Below, one piece after another: positions 35,525 to 43,486 of a stretch of 64,000 bases of DNA (its first letter is position 1; each line of letters starts with the position of its first letter). Position numbers and translations under genes: made by a program. This stretch comes from Skermanella rosea (GTDB taxonomy: Bacteria > Pseudomonadota > Alphaproteobacteria > Azospirillales > Azospirillaceae), in the NCBI RefSeq assembly GCF_016806835.2, contig NZ_CP086112.1:80001-144000 (forward strand), written 5' to 3'. The notes under the pieces are model-generated. The model saw only the letters and a program-made list of their open reading frames with translations, was not told where the DNA came from and did no database searches.

Positions 35525-35968
35525 ATGCCAAGCCGCACGCTTTACGAAACCGACTTCGCGGCCTGGACCGAACAGCAGGCGGCGCTGCTCCGCGCCGGAC
35601 GGCTCGACGCGGCGGACATACACCACATCGCCGAAGAGATCGAGAGCTTGGGGCGGAGGGAACTGCGGACGATCGAAGGCGCCCTGATGCGGATCCTCGG
35701 GCACCTGCTCAAGCTTGCCTATGCGTCCGCATCCGATCCCCGCGACGGCTGGCGGGAGTCGGTGACGATCCAGCGCCTCGAATTCGAGGCTCTTGCCGAC
35801 GACAATCCCGGCTTGGTCGGGCGAGTGCGCCTGCCGACTGTATATGATCGCGCCCGGCGGCTGGCCGGTGTCAGCTTGGCGCAGCATGATGGCCTGCCCA
35901 TGTCGATCCTGCCGGCCACCTGTCCCTGGACCCTAACCGAGATTGCCGATACGGGATTCTGGCCTTGA
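35525..35968 (+). CDS. DUF29-family protein
   Basis: 147 residues. The DUF29 pattern is clear: LYETDFAAWTEQQAALLRAG, then IAEEIESLGRRELRTIEGAL, ILGHLLKLAYAS and a C-terminal YDRARRLAG block. The family is common, often in multiple copies, in cyanobacteria and alphaproteobacteria and is frequently found near mobile elements and toxin-antitoxin genes; its biochemical role is unknown. It lies 139 bp after vapC on the same strand with its own ribosome-site region. Confidence 0.85.
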   Translation: MPSRTLYETDFAAWTEQQAALLRAGRLDAADIHHIAEEIESLGRRELRTIEGALMRILGHLLKLAYASASDPRDGWRESVTIQRLEFEALADDNPGLVGRVRLPTVYDRARRLAGVSLAQHDGLPMSILPATCPWTLTEIADTGFWP

Positions 35969-36132
35969 GCCGTGTCGTCACTCCAGCCCTTTGGAGCGGA
36001 TTCAAGGAGCGTCCGCGAGGAAATCATCCGGCTAGACTTCGTCGAGCAACGGGTTGGCTTGGCCGATTCTCCCATTTACCGCGCCCTGACATGGCCCGCT
36101 CCGGTGGGAAATCCATCAAACGGTAATATCTC

Positions 36133-36366
36133 CTACCGCCTTCCGGCCCAACCGATGGCGTTGATGGACAGCCCGATGCCGACGATGATCAGCCCGGCGA
36201 CGATCACGGAGTCGTAATCCACCTCCTCGCCGAACATGTAGGCTTGGTAATCGAGCCGGAGGTTCAGGACCGCGACCTTCTGGCTGATCCTGTCGGCGGT
36301 GGTGGGCAGGATCAGGAGCGGCAACAGCGCGCCCCAGATAACCAGTAGCTTGCCGAGAGTACGCAT
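36133..36366 (-). CDS. Small two-span membrane protein
   Basis: 77 residues. GGAGGCG precedes the ATG. Helix 1 is KLLVIWGALLPLLIL (about 6-20), which could also act as an uncleaved signal; a polar middle follows with DYQAYMFGEEVDYD, then helix 2 VIVAGLIIVGIGLSINAIGW. No family recognised. It stands alone, transcribed toward the DUF29 gene. Confidence 0.65.
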   Translation of the reverse strand: MRTLGKLLVIWGALLPLLILPTTADRISQKVAVLNLRLDYQAYMFGEEVDYDSVIVAGLIIVGIGLSINAIGWAGRR

Positions 36367-37047
36367 TCATCGCCTCCGTTCAGGCCGGGGCAATCGGGCG
36401 GGAACGACGTTCGAGCAACGCCGAGCTTTCGAAATGCATGGGTTTTCCAGACATGAGAGATCGCTCCGCGCATCCGGCCGCAGGGGCGGGCAGGGCGCCA
36501 TGCTGAAAGGAGCGAGTTGCGGGACAACACCGAGCCATCCCGGGCGGGATCAGGTCAGGCCCGAGCGGGTCGGGAGCCGCGACGACGGACGCGGTGGTCA
36601 GGCGGTCGGGCGCATCCGACGAAGTGACGCTCCGCCAATCGGGACGCCGCGGAAAACCGCGACGCCCCCCTTCAACCCCGCCGCGGCAGTGGGAACCAGC
36701 GCGGCACATGACGGGAAATTTCGGCGCGGCAACGCGCCGGGCGTTGTGCTATGGAGTGCGTTAGCCATTGATACGATTCCTTAAACTGGTCTATCGAAGG
36801 TCAGGCCGGATCGAGAGCTTCCACCCTCTCGGTTCGGCCGCCCTGCGGGTGCATGGGTGTGGCGAGACTGAGGGGATTACCTCGAAATGTCAAAGGTGGG
36901 CGCTTAGCCGATAGGCTCCAGCAAAGCTTGTGACGCGAGCTTCACCTGTAAGTTAATCGCCTTTGGGCTGCGGGCTTTGCGTCACAACGCCATATATGTT
37001 TCTCCACAATATGGTAAGATCCCCAAGGCGCGAAGTTGGAGATAGAA
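36367..37047. other. 681-bp region without a convincing gene
   Basis: Open frames on both strands here lack ribosome sites and have Arg/Pro-rich shadow composition. Near the right end the DNA becomes AT-richer, with CCATAT (36992) and ATATGG (37011) as facing half-sites about 40 bp before the next gene; this is probably its promoter region. Confidence 0.45.
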
Positions 37048-37602
37048 ATGGCCGGAGATAATGACAGCCAAAAGTTTCAAAACTGGCTATCGTTATGGGG
37101 AACGCCAGCATTGGTTGCTGTGTTCGGCATCATTGGCGCCTCTTTCCTGAGCGGAATCCAGTCGCAACTCAGCAGTGTTCAAGGCGATGTATCCGGGCTT
37201 GGGACCAGGATCGATCATGTCAATTCGCGGATCGACGATTCCGTAGGTCGGGTTACTCAACGCGTGGACAAACTGCTTGAAGATAATTCGGGGATTCGGC
37301 AGCAGTTGGCGGTAGTCGCAGGCGATACGTCATACCTCCGGGCTCGTGCGGATGCCACTGAGCGAACAATTATTCGCTATGATGACCATATCTCCAAGTT
37401 GAGGCTCGCCCCAGCGATTGCATACTTCAGCGGTCATGGCTCGGTGGCACAGACGTCGATCGGATACATCGATGATGATGGTCAAGTTATAGTTATTCCA
37501 ACGGATGAGAACGCCAGAGCTGCCCTTGAAAACAAAGGTTGGGTAAAAAAGGAACTCCCTTCTGGCGTTGAGGGGTATGCAGCTCCGAGCATGGAGCGGT
37601 GA
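37048..37602 (+). CDS. Membrane-anchored coiled-coil protein of unknown function
   Basis: 184 residues. GGAG six bases before the ATG fixes the start. One membrane helix at about 17-37 (GTPALVAVFGIIGASFLSGI) is followed by a heptad-rich coiled coil of about 70 residues (SSVQGDVSGLGTRIDHVNSR, DSVGRVTQRVDKLLEDN). The C-terminal globular part has YFSGHGSVAQTSIGYIDDDG. Codon use is noticeably less GC-rich than in its neighbours, suggesting recent transfer. The topology resembles small phage or accessory membrane proteins, but I do not recognise a family. Confidence 0.7.
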   Translation: MAGDNDSQKFQNWLSLWGTPALVAVFGIIGASFLSGIQSQLSSVQGDVSGLGTRIDHVNSRIDDSVGRVTQRVDKLLEDNSGIRQQLAVVAGDTSYLRARADATERTIIRYDDHISKLRLAPAIAYFSGHGSVAQTSIGYIDDDGQVIVIPTDENARAALENKGWVKKELPSGVEGYAAPSMER

Positions 37603-37727
37603 TGTGGATCACCTGAGGGCACCGATTTCAGACAGGCTGGATCGGCGGCCGACCCATCCGAAGCCTTGCCATCCCGCCCTTGGCCCCCGACACTCGGCGC
37701 CCTGTCAACTGAACGGGAGCCAACACC

Positions 37728-38447
37728 ATGGTCCGCTACGATTTCACCGGCAAGCGCGCGCTGGTGACCGGGGCCGGGAAGGGGATCGGGCGGGAGGTGG
37801 CATTGCTGCTCGCCGGGTGCGGGGCGGAAGTCATAGCCCTTGGCCGCACCGCCGCCGACTTGGAGGGGCTGGGCGTGCCGGTCGTGGTCGATCTGGCCGA
37901 CGCGGAGGCGACGCGGGCGGCCGTGCGGGCGGTGCTGCCGGTGGACCTGCTGGTCAACTGCGCCGGGATCGTCGAGCTGGAGAGCTTCCTCGACACCAGC
38001 ACCGAGACGTTCGACCGCACCATCGCCGTCAATACCCGCGCGCCGCTGGTCGTGGCGCAGGAGGTCGCGCGCGACCTTGTCAGGCGCGGGGCACCGGGGG
38101 CGATCGTCAATGTGTCCAGCCTCGCCGCTGATGTCGGCACGCGGGACCACACGGCCTATTGCGCGTCCAAGGCGGCGCTCGACGCGGTCACGCGGGTGAT
38201 GGCGCTGGAGCTGGGGCCGCACGGCATCCGGGTGAACAGCCTGAACCCGATCGTGACGCTGACCCCGATGGCGGACAAGGCGTGGAGCGATCCGGCCAAG
38301 TCGGGGCCGATGCTGGCCCGCATCCCGCTGGGGCGGTTCGCCCAGCCGGCGGAGGTGGCGGCCTCCGTCGCTTTCCTGCTGAGCGACGCCGCCGCCATGG
38401 TCCACGGCACCTGCCTGACCGTGGACGGCGGGTTCAGCGCCGGTTGA
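37728..38447 (+). CDS. Short-chain dehydrogenase/reductase, L-xylulose-reductase-like
   Basis: 239 residues. NAD(P) motif TGAGKGIG (13-20), NCAG (about 83), catalytic Ser in NVSSLAAD (about 130) and YCASK (about 144-148), and a closing block MVHGTCLTVDGGFSAG. The acidic-free start of the second strand (ALGRTAADL) points to NADP. Length and the N-terminal pattern are close to the dicarbonyl/L-xylulose reductase group. It converges on a xylulokinase gene with a 14-bp overlap of the coding ends, supporting a pentose/pentitol role. The exact substrate is inferred. Confidence 0.85.
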   Translation: MVRYDFTGKRALVTGAGKGIGREVALLLAGCGAEVIALGRTAADLEGLGVPVVVDLADAEATRAAVRAVLPVDLLVNCAGIVELESFLDTSTETFDRTIAVNTRAPLVVAQEVARDLVRRGAPGAIVNVSSLAADVGTRDHTAYCASKAALDAVTRVMALELGPHGIRVNSLNPIVTLTPMADKAWSDPAKSGPMLARIPLGRFAQPAEVAASVAFLLSDAAAMVHGTCLTVDGGFSAG

Positions 38448-39954
38448 GCTGGGCGAGGCGCGGGTAGAGGTCGCGCAGCCTTGGGTACAGGTCGGCGTAG
38501 AGGCCGAGCAGGTCGGCGTGGAAAACGGCCTCGGCGGGGTCGGGGTGGAACGCGGCGCCGGTGTGGGTCATGGCGGCGGCGGCTTCCTCGAAGCCGGGGT
38601 ACCAGCCGGCCCCGACGGCCGCGGCGATGCCGGCGCCCAGGCTCGACGCCTCCGCCGTCTCGGCGCGGACTACGGGACGGCCGGTGATGTCGGCGATGAT
38701 CCGGCACCAGGGATCGCTGGCGGAGCCGCCGCCGATCGCGACGAAGCTGTCCACCGGCTGGCCGGTCGCGGCCACGACGCGGTCGGTGGCGAAGGCCTGT
38801 TCCAGGGCGATGCCCTCCAGCAGCGCGCGGTAGATCTCCGCCCGGCCGTGGTCGGGGGAGAGGCCCAGCAGGCAGCCCCGGGCGTCCTGGTCCCAATAGG
38901 GGTTCATCACGCCGTTCCAGTAGGGCAGCAGCAGAAGGCCCCGGCTGCCGGGAGGGACAGCGGCGGCCTCGGCCTCCAGCCGGCGGAAGATGCCTGGATC
39001 GGCGTCGGGGTCGAGGCCGAACATCTGCCGGATCAGGGAGTTCACCAGCAGCGTGCCGGACCGGAGCGAGGTTTCCAGGATATAGCCCTGGCGGTCGATC
39101 GCGCACAGCGTTCGGAACGCGGGATCGATCCGCGGTTGCCGGTCGTAGACGCCGGACACGATCGCCGTGCCGAGGTTGAGATAGGCCGTGCCCGCCCCGG
39201 CCACACCCGTGCCGAGCCCTCCGGCCTGGCCGTCGCCGCCGCCGGCAACGACCGGGGTGCCGGCGCGCAGGCCGGTCAGGGCGGCGGTCTCCGGGGTGAT
39301 CCGGCCGATGACGGTGCCGGGGGCCGCGGCCTGCGGGAAACGGCCGGGGTCGAGGGCGATCGGCAGGGCGCCGATCACCTCGTCGGCCCAGACGTGGGAG
39401 GATATGTCGAAGGCGCCGAGCGGGTCGGCGCTGGCCCAGCTCGTCGCGAACTCGCCGGTCAGACGGCGGACCAGCCAGGCATGGGGGTCGTAGACGTGGC
39501 GGACGCGGGCGAACAGGTCGGGCTCGGCCTGTGCCATCCAGGCGAGGCTGTAGACCGCCGGGGCGAAGTCCAGCGGCTTGCCGGTCATGGCGTGCATCCG
39601 CTTGACGCCGACGCGGGTGGACAGGGCGGAGACCTCCGCCTTGCGGCGCTCGTCCAGCCACAGGATCGCGGGGCGCAGCGGAACGTCGTCGGCGCCGGTG
39701 ACCGCGACCGTCTCCCGCTGGTTGACCACGGCGAGGGCGGCGACCGACGCGGCGGGGACGGTGGCGAGGGCTTGGCGGAGGGCGGTTTGGGCGGCCTGCC
39801 ACCAGGCGTCGGGGTGCTGCTCGTAGGCGTTGGGTTCCGGGCGCTCCAGGCTCAGCGGGGCGCGGCCCTCGGCGACCGCGCGGCCGTCGCGGTCCCAGGC
39901 GATCGCCTTGCAGGTGGTGGTGCTGAGGTCTATGCCGATGACGGTGTCTTGCAT
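38434..39954 (-). CDS. FGGY-family kinase, xylulokinase-like
   Basis: 506 residues. VIGIDLSTTTCKAIAWDRDG at the N-terminus (phosphate loop), VNQRETVAVTGADDVPLRPA, ILWLDERRKAEV (about 98), LGTGVAGAGTAYLNLGTAIV, and the C-terminal FVAIGGGSASDPWCRIIADI. Phosphorylates a ketopentose, most likely D-xylulose, at the expense of ATP. The start is the ATG at 39954; a TTG seven codons earlier has no better ribosome site. It is separated by a 33-bp-arm inverted repeat from the acyl-CoA synthetase gene upstream. With the SDR and the polyol dehydrogenase at 25788 it could complete a pentitol route. Confidence 0.85.
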   Translation of the reverse strand: MQDTVIGIDLSTTTCKAIAWDRDGRAVAEGRAPLSLERPEPNAYEQHPDAWWQAAQTALRQALATVPAASVAALAVVNQRETVAVTGADDVPLRPAILWLDERRKAEVSALSTRVGVKRMHAMTGKPLDFAPAVYSLAWMAQAEPDLFARVRHVYDPHAWLVRRLTGEFATSWASADPLGAFDISSHVWADEVIGALPIALDPGRFPQAAAPGTVIGRITPETAALTGLRAGTPVVAGGGDGQAGGLGTGVAGAGTAYLNLGTAIVSGVYDRQPRIDPAFRTLCAIDRQGYILETSLRSGTLLVNSLIRQMFGLDPDADPGIFRRLEAEAAAVPPGSRGLLLLPYWNGVMNPYWDQDARGCLLGLSPDHGRAEIYRALLEGIALEQAFATDRVVAATGQPVDSFVAIGGGSASDPWCRIIADITGRPVVRAETAEASSLGAGIAAAVGAGWYPGFEEAAAAMTHTGAAFHPDPAEAVFHADLLGLYADLYPRLRDLYPRLAQLNRR

Positions 39955-40003
39955 GGTGCCTGGATGCCGGTTCAAGGGGGGCTTTCACGGAGCCCGTAGA
40001 GCC

Positions 40004-40084
40004 CGTAGGTCGGCTAAAGCGAAGCGGCAGCCGACAAAGCCGGCGCGTGGATGTCGGGTGCCGCTTCGCTCTACCCGACCTACG
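40004..40084. repeat. Large intergenic inverted repeat (33-bp arms)
   Basis: Left arm 40004-40036 begins CGTAGGTCGGCTAAAGCGAA; right arm 40052-40084 ends CGCTCTACCCGACCTACG; loop of 15 bases. The arms match at about 28 of 33 positions, including AGCGAAGCGGCA/TGCCGCTTCGCT. It lies in the tail of the acyl-CoA synthetase gene (overlapping its stop by 5 bp) and before the xylulokinase. It is REP-like and shares its CGTAGGT end with the repeat at 51033. Confidence 0.7.
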
Positions 40085-41663
40085 CTTCCTGACGTCGATT
40101 CAACTCCTCGCGGATCAGCTTCTTGGTGATCTTGCCGTAGCCGGATTTCGGCAGTTCCTCCCAGAAGACGACGCGCTTGGGCATCTTGTAGCGGGCGATC
40201 CTGCCGTCCAGCCAGCCCAGCAGCTCCGCCTCGCCGAGGGTCGAGCCGGGTCGGGGGACGCAGACGGCGACGCCGACCTCGCCCCATTGCGGGTCGGGGA
40301 CGCCGAGCACCGCGACCTCCGCCAGGTCGGGATGCATCAGGATCTTTTCCTCGATCTCGCGCGGATAGATGTTCGACCCGCCCGAGATGTACATGTCGGA
40401 CGCCCGGCCCGTGATGTAGAGGAAGCCCTGCTCGTCCATGTGGCCCAGGTCGCCGGTGCGGAACCAGCCGTCGCGGAACGCCTTGGCGTTGGCCTCGGGG
40501 TTGTCGTGGTAGCCGGCGAAGACGGCGGGGCCGCAGACGCAGATCTCTCCCGTCTCGCCGGGGGCGAGCTCGCGGCCCGCGTCGTCCTGGATGGAGACCT
40601 GCATGCCCGTCCGCTCGAAGCCGCAGGTGCCGATCCGGGCGCCCTCGCCCTCCTCCAGGCTGTGCAGACGGGGCGGCAGGACGGTGATGTTGCCGGTCAC
40701 CTCGCCCAGCCCGAAATACTGGACCAGCACCGGGCCGAGCCTGTCCAGCGCGTGCTTCTGGTCGGCGCGGTACATCGGCGCTCCGGCATAGATCACGTAG
40801 CGCAGGCTGGAATGGTCGAACCGGTCCACCGACGGGTGCTCGGCCAGCATCTTCAGGATGGTCGGCACCGTGAACATGTTGGTGATCCGCCACCGCTCCA
40901 CCATCGCCCAGGCCTGCTCGACGTCCAGCCGTTCGGAGGCCGGCAGCACCGTCTTGGCGGCGCGGGCGACCTGGACGAGCTGGTGGATGCCGGCACCGTG
41001 GGACAGCGGGGCGACCACCAGGGAGGCGTCCTGCTCGGTCGTGCCGGGCATCAGGTCGCACAGGTGGTTGGTCACCACGAAGGCCATCTGGCCGTGGGTC
41101 AGCACGGCGGCCTTGGGCCGGCCGGTGGTGCCGGAGGTGAAGAAGAACCAGCAGGGATCGTCGCGGTCCACGGCGGCCACGGCGGGCTTCTCGCCGTCGT
41201 GGCGGGCGACCAGCGCGTCGTAGTCGTCGCCGAAGTCGGACGGGCCGATCGAGACGACGCTGCGCAGGCCCGGCTGGGCGGCCCGGCAGGCCGCCGCGTG
41301 CTCCGGGAAAGCGGCGTGGCAGATCATCGCCGCGGCGCCGCCCGCCTTGGCCAGCCAGGCGACCTCGTCCGGGGTCTGGCGGTAGTTGGCCGGGACCCAG
41401 ACGGCGCCGATGCGGAAGCAGGCGAACATGGACTCGAACATCTGGTTGCAGTTCTTCGACTGCACCAGCACCCGGTCGCCTTTGGCGACGCCCCGGTGGA
41501 GCAGGGCGGAGGCCATGGCGTCGACCCGCCGCTCCATCTCGCTCCAGGTCCAGGTGCGGTCGCCCCAGACGAAGCCCACCTCCGCCCCGTGGCGGCGCGC
41601 CGCCTGGGTCAGGAAGTGGGCGAGGTTCATCACCCGCGTGGTGACGGGCTTGTTTTCCGTCAC
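40080..41663 (-). CDS. AMP-forming acyl-CoA synthetase
   Basis: 527 residues of the ANL superfamily. P-loop FTSGTTGRPKAAVLTHG (about 166-182), ATP motif VQYFGLGEVTG, GYHDNPEANAKAFRDGW, the hinge Asp region WFRTGDLGHMDEQGFLYITG, and the C-terminal catalytic Lys in LPKSGYGKITKKLI. Activates a carboxylic acid to its CoA thioester through an acyl-adenylate. It starts at the GTG (41661-41663) that overlaps the TGA of the thiolase gene by 4 bases, with GGAGCGGGTGAA upstream, so the two are co-translated. The divergent TRAP transporter probably imports the acid. Confidence 0.9.
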   Translation of the reverse strand: MTENKPVTTRVMNLAHFLTQAARRHGAEVGFVWGDRTWTWSEMERRVDAMASALLHRGVAKGDRVLVQSKNCNQMFESMFACFRIGAVWVPANYRQTPDEVAWLAKAGGAAAMICHAAFPEHAAACRAAQPGLRSVVSIGPSDFGDDYDALVARHDGEKPAVAAVDRDDPCWFFFTSGTTGRPKAAVLTHGQMAFVVTNHLCDLMPGTTEQDASLVVAPLSHGAGIHQLVQVARAAKTVLPASERLDVEQAWAMVERWRITNMFTVPTILKMLAEHPSVDRFDHSSLRYVIYAGAPMYRADQKHALDRLGPVLVQYFGLGEVTGNITVLPPRLHSLEEGEGARIGTCGFERTGMQVSIQDDAGRELAPGETGEICVCGPAVFAGYHDNPEANAKAFRDGWFRTGDLGHMDEQGFLYITGRASDMYISGGSNIYPREIEEKILMHPDLAEVAVLGVPDPQWGEVGVAVCVPRPGSTLGEAELLGWLDGRIARYKMPKRVVFWEELPKSGYGKITKKLIREELNRRQEA

Positions 41664-42832
41664 TTCACCCGCTCCAGGATCGACACGTAGTTGGCGACGG
41701 CGGCGCCGCCCATGTTGAACACGCCGGCCAGGTCGGTGCCGGGGATCTGCATGCCTTCGGCCTCCCCCATGACCTGGAGCGCGGCCATCACGTGCATGGA
41801 GACGCCGGTGGCGCCGATCGGGTGGCCCTTGGCCTTCAGCCCGCCAGACGGATTGACCGGCAGCCTGCCGCCCTTGGCGGTGGTGCCGTCGCGCACCACG
41901 CGATAGCCCTGGCCCGGCTCGGCGAGGCCCATCGCCTCGTACTCGATCATCTCGGCGATGGTGAAGCAGTCGTGGGTCTCGACCAGGCTGAGGTCGGACA
42001 GGGTCAGGCCGGCGTCCTCCAGCGCCCCGCGCCAGGCCCGGCGGGCGCCCTCGAAGGCGGTCGGGTCGCGGCGGCTGAGCGGCAGCATGTCGTTGACGTG
42101 GCGGCGCGCCCGGAAGGCGATCGCGCGCTCCAGCGTCTCGGCCGTCTCCGCGTCGGCGATCACCAGGGCGGCGGCGCCGTCGGACACCAGGGAGCAGTCG
42201 GTCCGGCGCAGCGGTGCCGCCACATAGGGGTTCTTCTCCGACACGGCGTTGCAGAACTCGAACCCGAAATCCTTCCGCATGTGGGCGTAGGGGTTGGCCA
42301 TGCCGTTGGAATGGTTCTTGGCCGCGATGCGGGCCAGCTCCTCCGACCGGTCGCCGTAGCGCTGGAAATAGCCCTGGGTGATCCGGCCGAAGATGCCGGC
42401 GAAGCCGCCCTCGATGTCGGCTTCCTCCTTGTGGTAGCTGGCGCCCAGCAGGATGTCGCCGATCTTCGTTCCGGGGGTGGCGGTCATCTTCTCCGCGCCG
42501 ACCACCAATGCTACGCGGCCGCGGCCGGACTCCACGAAGTCCAGGGCGGCGTAGAGGGCGGCGGAGCCGGTGGCGCAGGCGTTCTCCAGCCGGGTCGCCG
42601 GCACGTGGGCCAGCCGCTCGTCGGAGAGGGCCACCAGCGAGGCCTGGAAGTCCTGCTTGGAGAAGCCGTTGTTCATCACGCCGACATAGATGCCGTCCAC
42701 GGACTCGGCCGGGACGCCGGCATGGTCGAGCGCCGCCCCCGCGACCTGGGCCATCAGCGCCTCGGTGTCCGGGGCTTCCGCCTTGCCGAACACGGTATGC
42801 GCCCAGCCTACGATCCTGCCGTTTCCTGCCAT
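41660..42832 (-). CDS. Thiolase / acetyl-CoA acetyltransferase, SCP-x type
   Basis: 390 residues. The nucleophilic Cys is in RLENACATGSAALYAA (about 87), a second-site region lies in SLVETHDCFTIAEM (about 290), and the catalytic His loop is SGGLKAKGHPIGATGVSMHV (about 335-350). The His-Asp-Cys-Phe motif and length fit the SCP2/SCP-x thiolase group, which cleaves 3-ketoacyl-CoA or acts as a carrier-type thiolase. First gene of the leftward operon with the acyl-CoA synthetase. A perfect 14-bp palindrome at 42890 lies in its promoter region. Confidence 0.9.
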   Translation of the reverse strand: MAGNGRIVGWAHTVFGKAEAPDTEALMAQVAGAALDHAGVPAESVDGIYVGVMNNGFSKQDFQASLVALSDERLAHVPATRLENACATGSAALYAALDFVESGRGRVALVVGAEKMTATPGTKIGDILLGASYHKEEADIEGGFAGIFGRITQGYFQRYGDRSEELARIAAKNHSNGMANPYAHMRKDFGFEFCNAVSEKNPYVAAPLRRTDCSLVSDGAAALVIADAETAETLERAIAFRARRHVNDMLPLSRRDPTAFEGARRAWRGALEDAGLTLSDLSLVETHDCFTIAEMIEYEAMGLAEPGQGYRVVRDGTTAKGGRLPVNPSGGLKAKGHPIGATGVSMHVMAALQVMGEAEGMQIPGTDLAGVFNMGGAAVANYVSILERVK

Positions 42833-42853
42833 GGTCCCGTTTCCTCATTCCTG

Positions 42854-42878
42854 CGGCGCCCGGGTTATCGGGGCGCCG
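42854..42878. repeat. GC hairpin in the leader of the thiolase gene
   Basis: CGGCGCCC (42854-42861) and GGGCGCCG (42871-42878) form a perfect 8-bp stem with a 9-base loop, 21 bases before the thiolase start on the leftward transcript. It could modulate translation of the thiolase operon or be incidental. Confidence 0.35.
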
Positions 42879-42889
42879 GTACCGAAGCT

Positions 42890-42903
42890 TATTGAATTCA
42901 ATA
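42890..42903. promoter_or_regulatory. Perfect 14-bp palindrome between divergent operons
   Basis: TATTGAATTCAATA is fully self-complementary and AT-rich within GC-rich DNA, in the 171 bp between the thiolase/CoA-ligase operon and the TRAP operon. A second partial copy, TTCAATATTC, follows at 42909-42918. GntR-, TetR- and IclR-type repressors use sites of this size; no such regulator gene is in the immediate neighbourhood. Confidence 0.6.
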
Positions 42904-43003
42904 CGCACTTCAATATTCTTCGCGCCGGTAATGCAAATGGAAATCAGATCCGGCGCGGGCCCGAGGGCTTCGGGCTAATGGGGGGAGAATCCTAAGGAAT
43001 GAC

Positions 43004-43486
43004 ATGCGCGCGGTGATCGACTATTTCGAGGAAGGGCTGTGCGCCCTGATCTTCCTGGCCATGACCGGCCTGGGATTCGCCAACATCCTGGTCCGTTACC
43101 TGAGCAGCCGGTCGCTGGCCTCGACCGAGGAGCTGCTGATCAACGGCTTCCTGCTGCTGACCGTCCTGGGGGCGGCGATCGCCGCCAAGCGGGGCGACCA
43201 TCTGGCGGTGACGGTCGTCCACGACCTGCTGCCGCGGGGCGGCAAGGTCGCGCTGACGATCCTGGCGACCGCGCTGGGCTGCGTGCTGCTGGGGGCGGCG
43301 GCCTGGTTCACGGCGGAACTGGTGGCGAACCAGATGGCCACCGGCGTGCTGTCCTACGCGCTCCAGATCCCCGCCTGGTACTACACCGTCGCCGTCCCCG
43401 CCGCCTTCCTGCTGGTGATGGCGCGCTTCGTGCAGCAGGCGGCCAGGGCCGTGCGGGACCTGCGGTCGGAGGGTGCCCGTGGCTGA
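43004..43486 (+). CDS. TRAP transporter small membrane subunit (DctQ-like)
   Basis: 160 residues with four helices. The pattern FEEGLCALIFLAMTGLGFAN, IAAKRGDHLAVTVVHDLLPR and a last helix with IPAWYYTVAVPAAFLLVMAR is typical of DctQ. It works with the large permease and the periplasmic DctP protein to import organic acids using the sodium or proton gradient. The TGA is embedded in the next gene's start region (8-bp overlap). It is transcribed divergently from the thiolase operon. Confidence 0.9.
   Translation: MRAVIDYFEEGLCALIFLAMTGLGFANILVRYLSSRSLASTEELLINGFLLLTVLGAAIAAKRGDHLAVTVVHDLLPRGGKVALTILATALGCVLLGAAAWFTAELVANQMATGVLSYALQIPAWYYTVAVPAAFLLVMARFVQQAARAVRDLRSEGARG

Noticed and set aside
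36380-36784. Overlapping open frames on both strands between the small membrane protein and the coiled-coil protein
   Set aside because: They lack ribosome sites, their composition is Arg/Pro/Ser-rich, and neither strand shows a domain or hydrophobic pattern.
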